Origin: CAYRTV01 sp964505785
Lineage (GTDB): Bacteria; Acidobacteriota; Aminicenantia; Aminicenantales; Aminicenantaceae
Length of the DNA: 64,000 nucleotides
Assembly (NCBI GenBank): GCA_964505785.1
Contig: CAZDJZ010000002.1
Location: forward strand, 1 to 64,000
Reading direction: 5' to 3'
Shown here: piece after piece, positions 62,451 to 64,000 of the stretch
Numbering within the stretch: the first letter of the stretch is position 1
Layout: every line of letters starts with the position of its first letter
Notes under the pieces: model-generated
Told to the model about the DNA's origin: nothing
The model's database searches: none
What the model saw: only the letters and a program-made list of their open reading frames with translations
Translations under genes and position numbers: made by a program

Positions 62451-62584
62451 CATGTTAGTCAAAAATGAAAAAAAGTCATTTGCAATTTTAATCTATACAA
62501 CTCTTTTCTCTCTCCAATCAACAAGACAAATGCAGCCCTTTTTGGGGCATTGTATTTCAGGCAGGAAAACAAGGAGAATAAATC

Positions 62585-64000
62585 ATGAAAAAAATTATTA
62601 CCCTATTTTGGGTATGTATCCTTTTATTATCCGCAGCGGATTGCCGAAAAACGCCTGGTTCCCAACAGGACTATGATGTTGAAACCGTTCCTTTTACTTC
62701 TGTGAATATTCAGGATGATTTTTGGGCCCCCAAAATTGAGGTAAACCGCACCGTTTCCATTCAGCATTGTCTAGCCATGCATGAAGAAACAGGAAACCTG
62801 GCCAGTCCAAAATATGTTGAAGGTGCGGCATATATGCTGATGAATCGGGACGATTCTGAATTGGAAGCCTATATGGACGAATTGATCGATAAAATGGTTA
62901 ATCGTTTGGAAACCCGGATTCAGGAGAAACCGGAGTCAGCTGTCCTTGTTTCAGGTCATTTTCTTGAAGCCGCGGTGACATATTTTCAGGCAACCGGCAA
63001 GAGAAAAATGCTGGATGCCGCCATCAAAGCCGCGGATACGATGGACGAAATATACGGGCCGGGAAAGAAAACATATATATCAGGTCACGAAGGTATAAAA
63101 ATCGGCTTGATTCAACTTTATCGCCATACCGGTGATGAAAAATACTGGAAACTGGCAAAATTTTTCTTGGACGAGCGGGGTAAAGAAGATTATGAACGGA
63201 CCGGCGAATATGCCGTTGACCGGACCTATGCGCAGGATCACAAGCCGGTTAGTGAACAGGAGAAAGCAGTAGGACATGCCGTGCGCGCTGTTTTCCTTTA
63301 TATCGCGCTTACTGATATCGCGGCTTTAACCGGGAATCCGGCTTATACCCATGCTAATTTGAAAATATGGGAAGATGCGGTTTTCAAAAAAACCTATCTG
63401 ACCGGCGGAATCGGATCGATTCGTTTTCATGAACAATTCGGGGATGCCTATGAGCTGCCTAATGTCAGTGCTTGGAATGAGACCTGCGCTGCTTATGGGA
63501 ACGCTTCATGGAATCACAGATTATTTCTCAAGCACAAGCATGCCAAATATATCGATTTGATGGAAAGGATTCTGTACAACGGCTGGCTGGTCGGTGTGTC
63601 ATTAAAAGGAGACCGCTTTTTTTACCAAAATCCATTAAAATCATTTGGAAATTACGAGCGTTTCCGCTGGATAAACGTGCCGGGCTGTCCGCCTAATGTT
63701 GTCCGGCTTATGGCATCAATCGGCAGCTATATTTACGCCAAATCCGGAAATGATATTTATCTGAATCTTTTTATCGGGAATGACGCCCGCATCAAAACGG
63801 ATAACAATTTGGTCGGGCTTAAGCAGGAAACCCGTTATCCGTGGAACGGCGAAGTTAAAGTGACGGTCAATCCCGAAGAAGAAAGTAAATTTTCTCTGAT
63901 GGTGCGTATCCCGATGTGGACACAGAACCAAACCATGCCGGGAGATTTATATCATTATATGGAGCATTATCCGGATCGTATAACGATTAAAATCAACGGA
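62585..64000 (+). CDS. GH127-type beta-L-arabinofuranosidase family protein (3' end beyond the window)
   Basis: The gene starts after AAGGAG at 62585 and is still open at the window edge (472 codons seen; the family is usually 600-800). A signal ending in LSAADC may be a lipoprotein or plain Sec signal. The (alpha/alpha)6 domain carries the family residues Glu283 (HEQFG, acid/base position) and Glu299 and Cys301 (WNETCAA, zinc ligands). The CCPPN motif is changed to GCPPN: Gly367 sits at the nucleophilic cysteine position and Cys368 remains. It may be inactive or use another mechanism. It sits behind a LacI-type promoter. Confidence 0.85.
   Translation, partial: MKKIITLFWVCILLLSAADCRKTPGSQQDYDVETVPFTSVNIQDDFWAPKIEVNRTVSIQHCLAMHEETGNLASPKYVEGAAYMLMNRDDSELEAYMDELIDKMVNRLETRIQEKPESAVLVSGHFLEAAVTYFQATGKRKMLDAAIKAADTMDEIYGPGKKTYISGHEGIKIGLIQLYRHTGDEKYWKLAKFFLDERGKEDYERTGEYAVDRTYAQDHKPVSEQEKAVGHAVRAVFLYIALTDIAALTGNPAYTHANLKIWEDAVFKKTYLTGGIGSIRFHEQFGDAYELPNVSAWNETCAAYGNASWNHRLFLKHKHAKYIDLMERILYNGWLVGVSLKGDRFFYQNPLKSFGNYERFRWINVPGCPPNVVRLMASIGSYIYAKSGNDIYLNLFIGNDARIKTDNNLVGLKQETRYPWNGEVKVTVNPEEESKFSLMVRIPMWTQNQTMPGDLYHYMEHYPDRITIKING

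Noticed and set aside
62452..62676. Frame of 74 codons starting just after the LacI-type box
   Set aside because: It overlaps the real GH127-type start in another frame. The start at 62585 has AAGGAG and a signal peptide.

Overview
The window looks like a chromosomal segment of a Gram-negative, probably anaerobic, fermentative bacterium. Two TonB-dependent receptors, several lipoproteins and many Sec-exported hydrolases indicate an outer membrane. An oxygen-sensitive glycyl radical enzyme with its activase suggests anaerobic life. The mix of imidazolonepropionase-like amidohydrolases, a VPS10/sortilin-type propeller, S46 and S9 peptidases and an Acidobacteria-style TonB receptor with a carboxypeptidase-regulatory domain resembles Acidobacteriota or Candidatus Aminicenantes. 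That placement is inference from gene content; there is no rRNA or marker gene here. No tRNA, rRNA, CRISPR array or prophage was seen.

Layout. 0-3 kb: a modular secreted repeat protein with a broken 5' end. 3-7 kb: a two-gene operon carrying three amidohydrolase domains, only one of which keeps its HxH metal motif. 7-10 kb: small proteins, a GNAT acetyltransferase and a DUF885 lipoprotein hydrolase. 10-14 kb: a tightly overlapped TRAP transporter plus aldo/keto reductase operon. 14-22 kb: VPS10-like propeller, M24, M28 and M19 peptidases. 22-26 kb: glycyl radical enzyme and activase. 26-31 kb: stand-alone LigD-type polymerase domain, a small membrane-anchored protein followed by a TonB receptor, and a frameshifted DUF3795 gene. 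31-42 kb: three S9 peptidases interspersed with a VapBC-type toxin-antitoxin pair, a Tat-exported DUF362 protein and a methyltransferase-like membrane protein. 42-48 kb: GH172-type (DUF2961) lipoprotein, a propeller-like secreted protein, a guanine deaminase-like enzyme, a ZIP transporter and a DUF4097 protein. 48-56 kb: S46 dipeptidyl-peptidase, HerA-like ATPase and a DUF5117-type zinc protease. 56-61 kb: large TonB receptor with a long leader and a strong terminator, then an MFS exporter. 61-64 kb: a gene graveyard (IS256-like remnant, two broken genes), then the start of a GH127-type glycosidase behind a promoter with two LacI-type operator boxes.

Taken together, the genes describe an envelope programme for degrading peptides: outer-membrane uptake (TonB), many exported exo- and dipeptidases acting from either peptide end, and a smaller arabinofuranoside-type glycan component (GH172, GH127). 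Most genes are monocistronic, with their own ribosome sites, and are separated by two dispersed intergenic repeat families. One is a MITE-like element with terminal inverted repeats; the other is a hairpin-forming repeat. Several starts were moved inward from the longest open frame because a clear ribosome-binding site and signal peptide mark the internal start.
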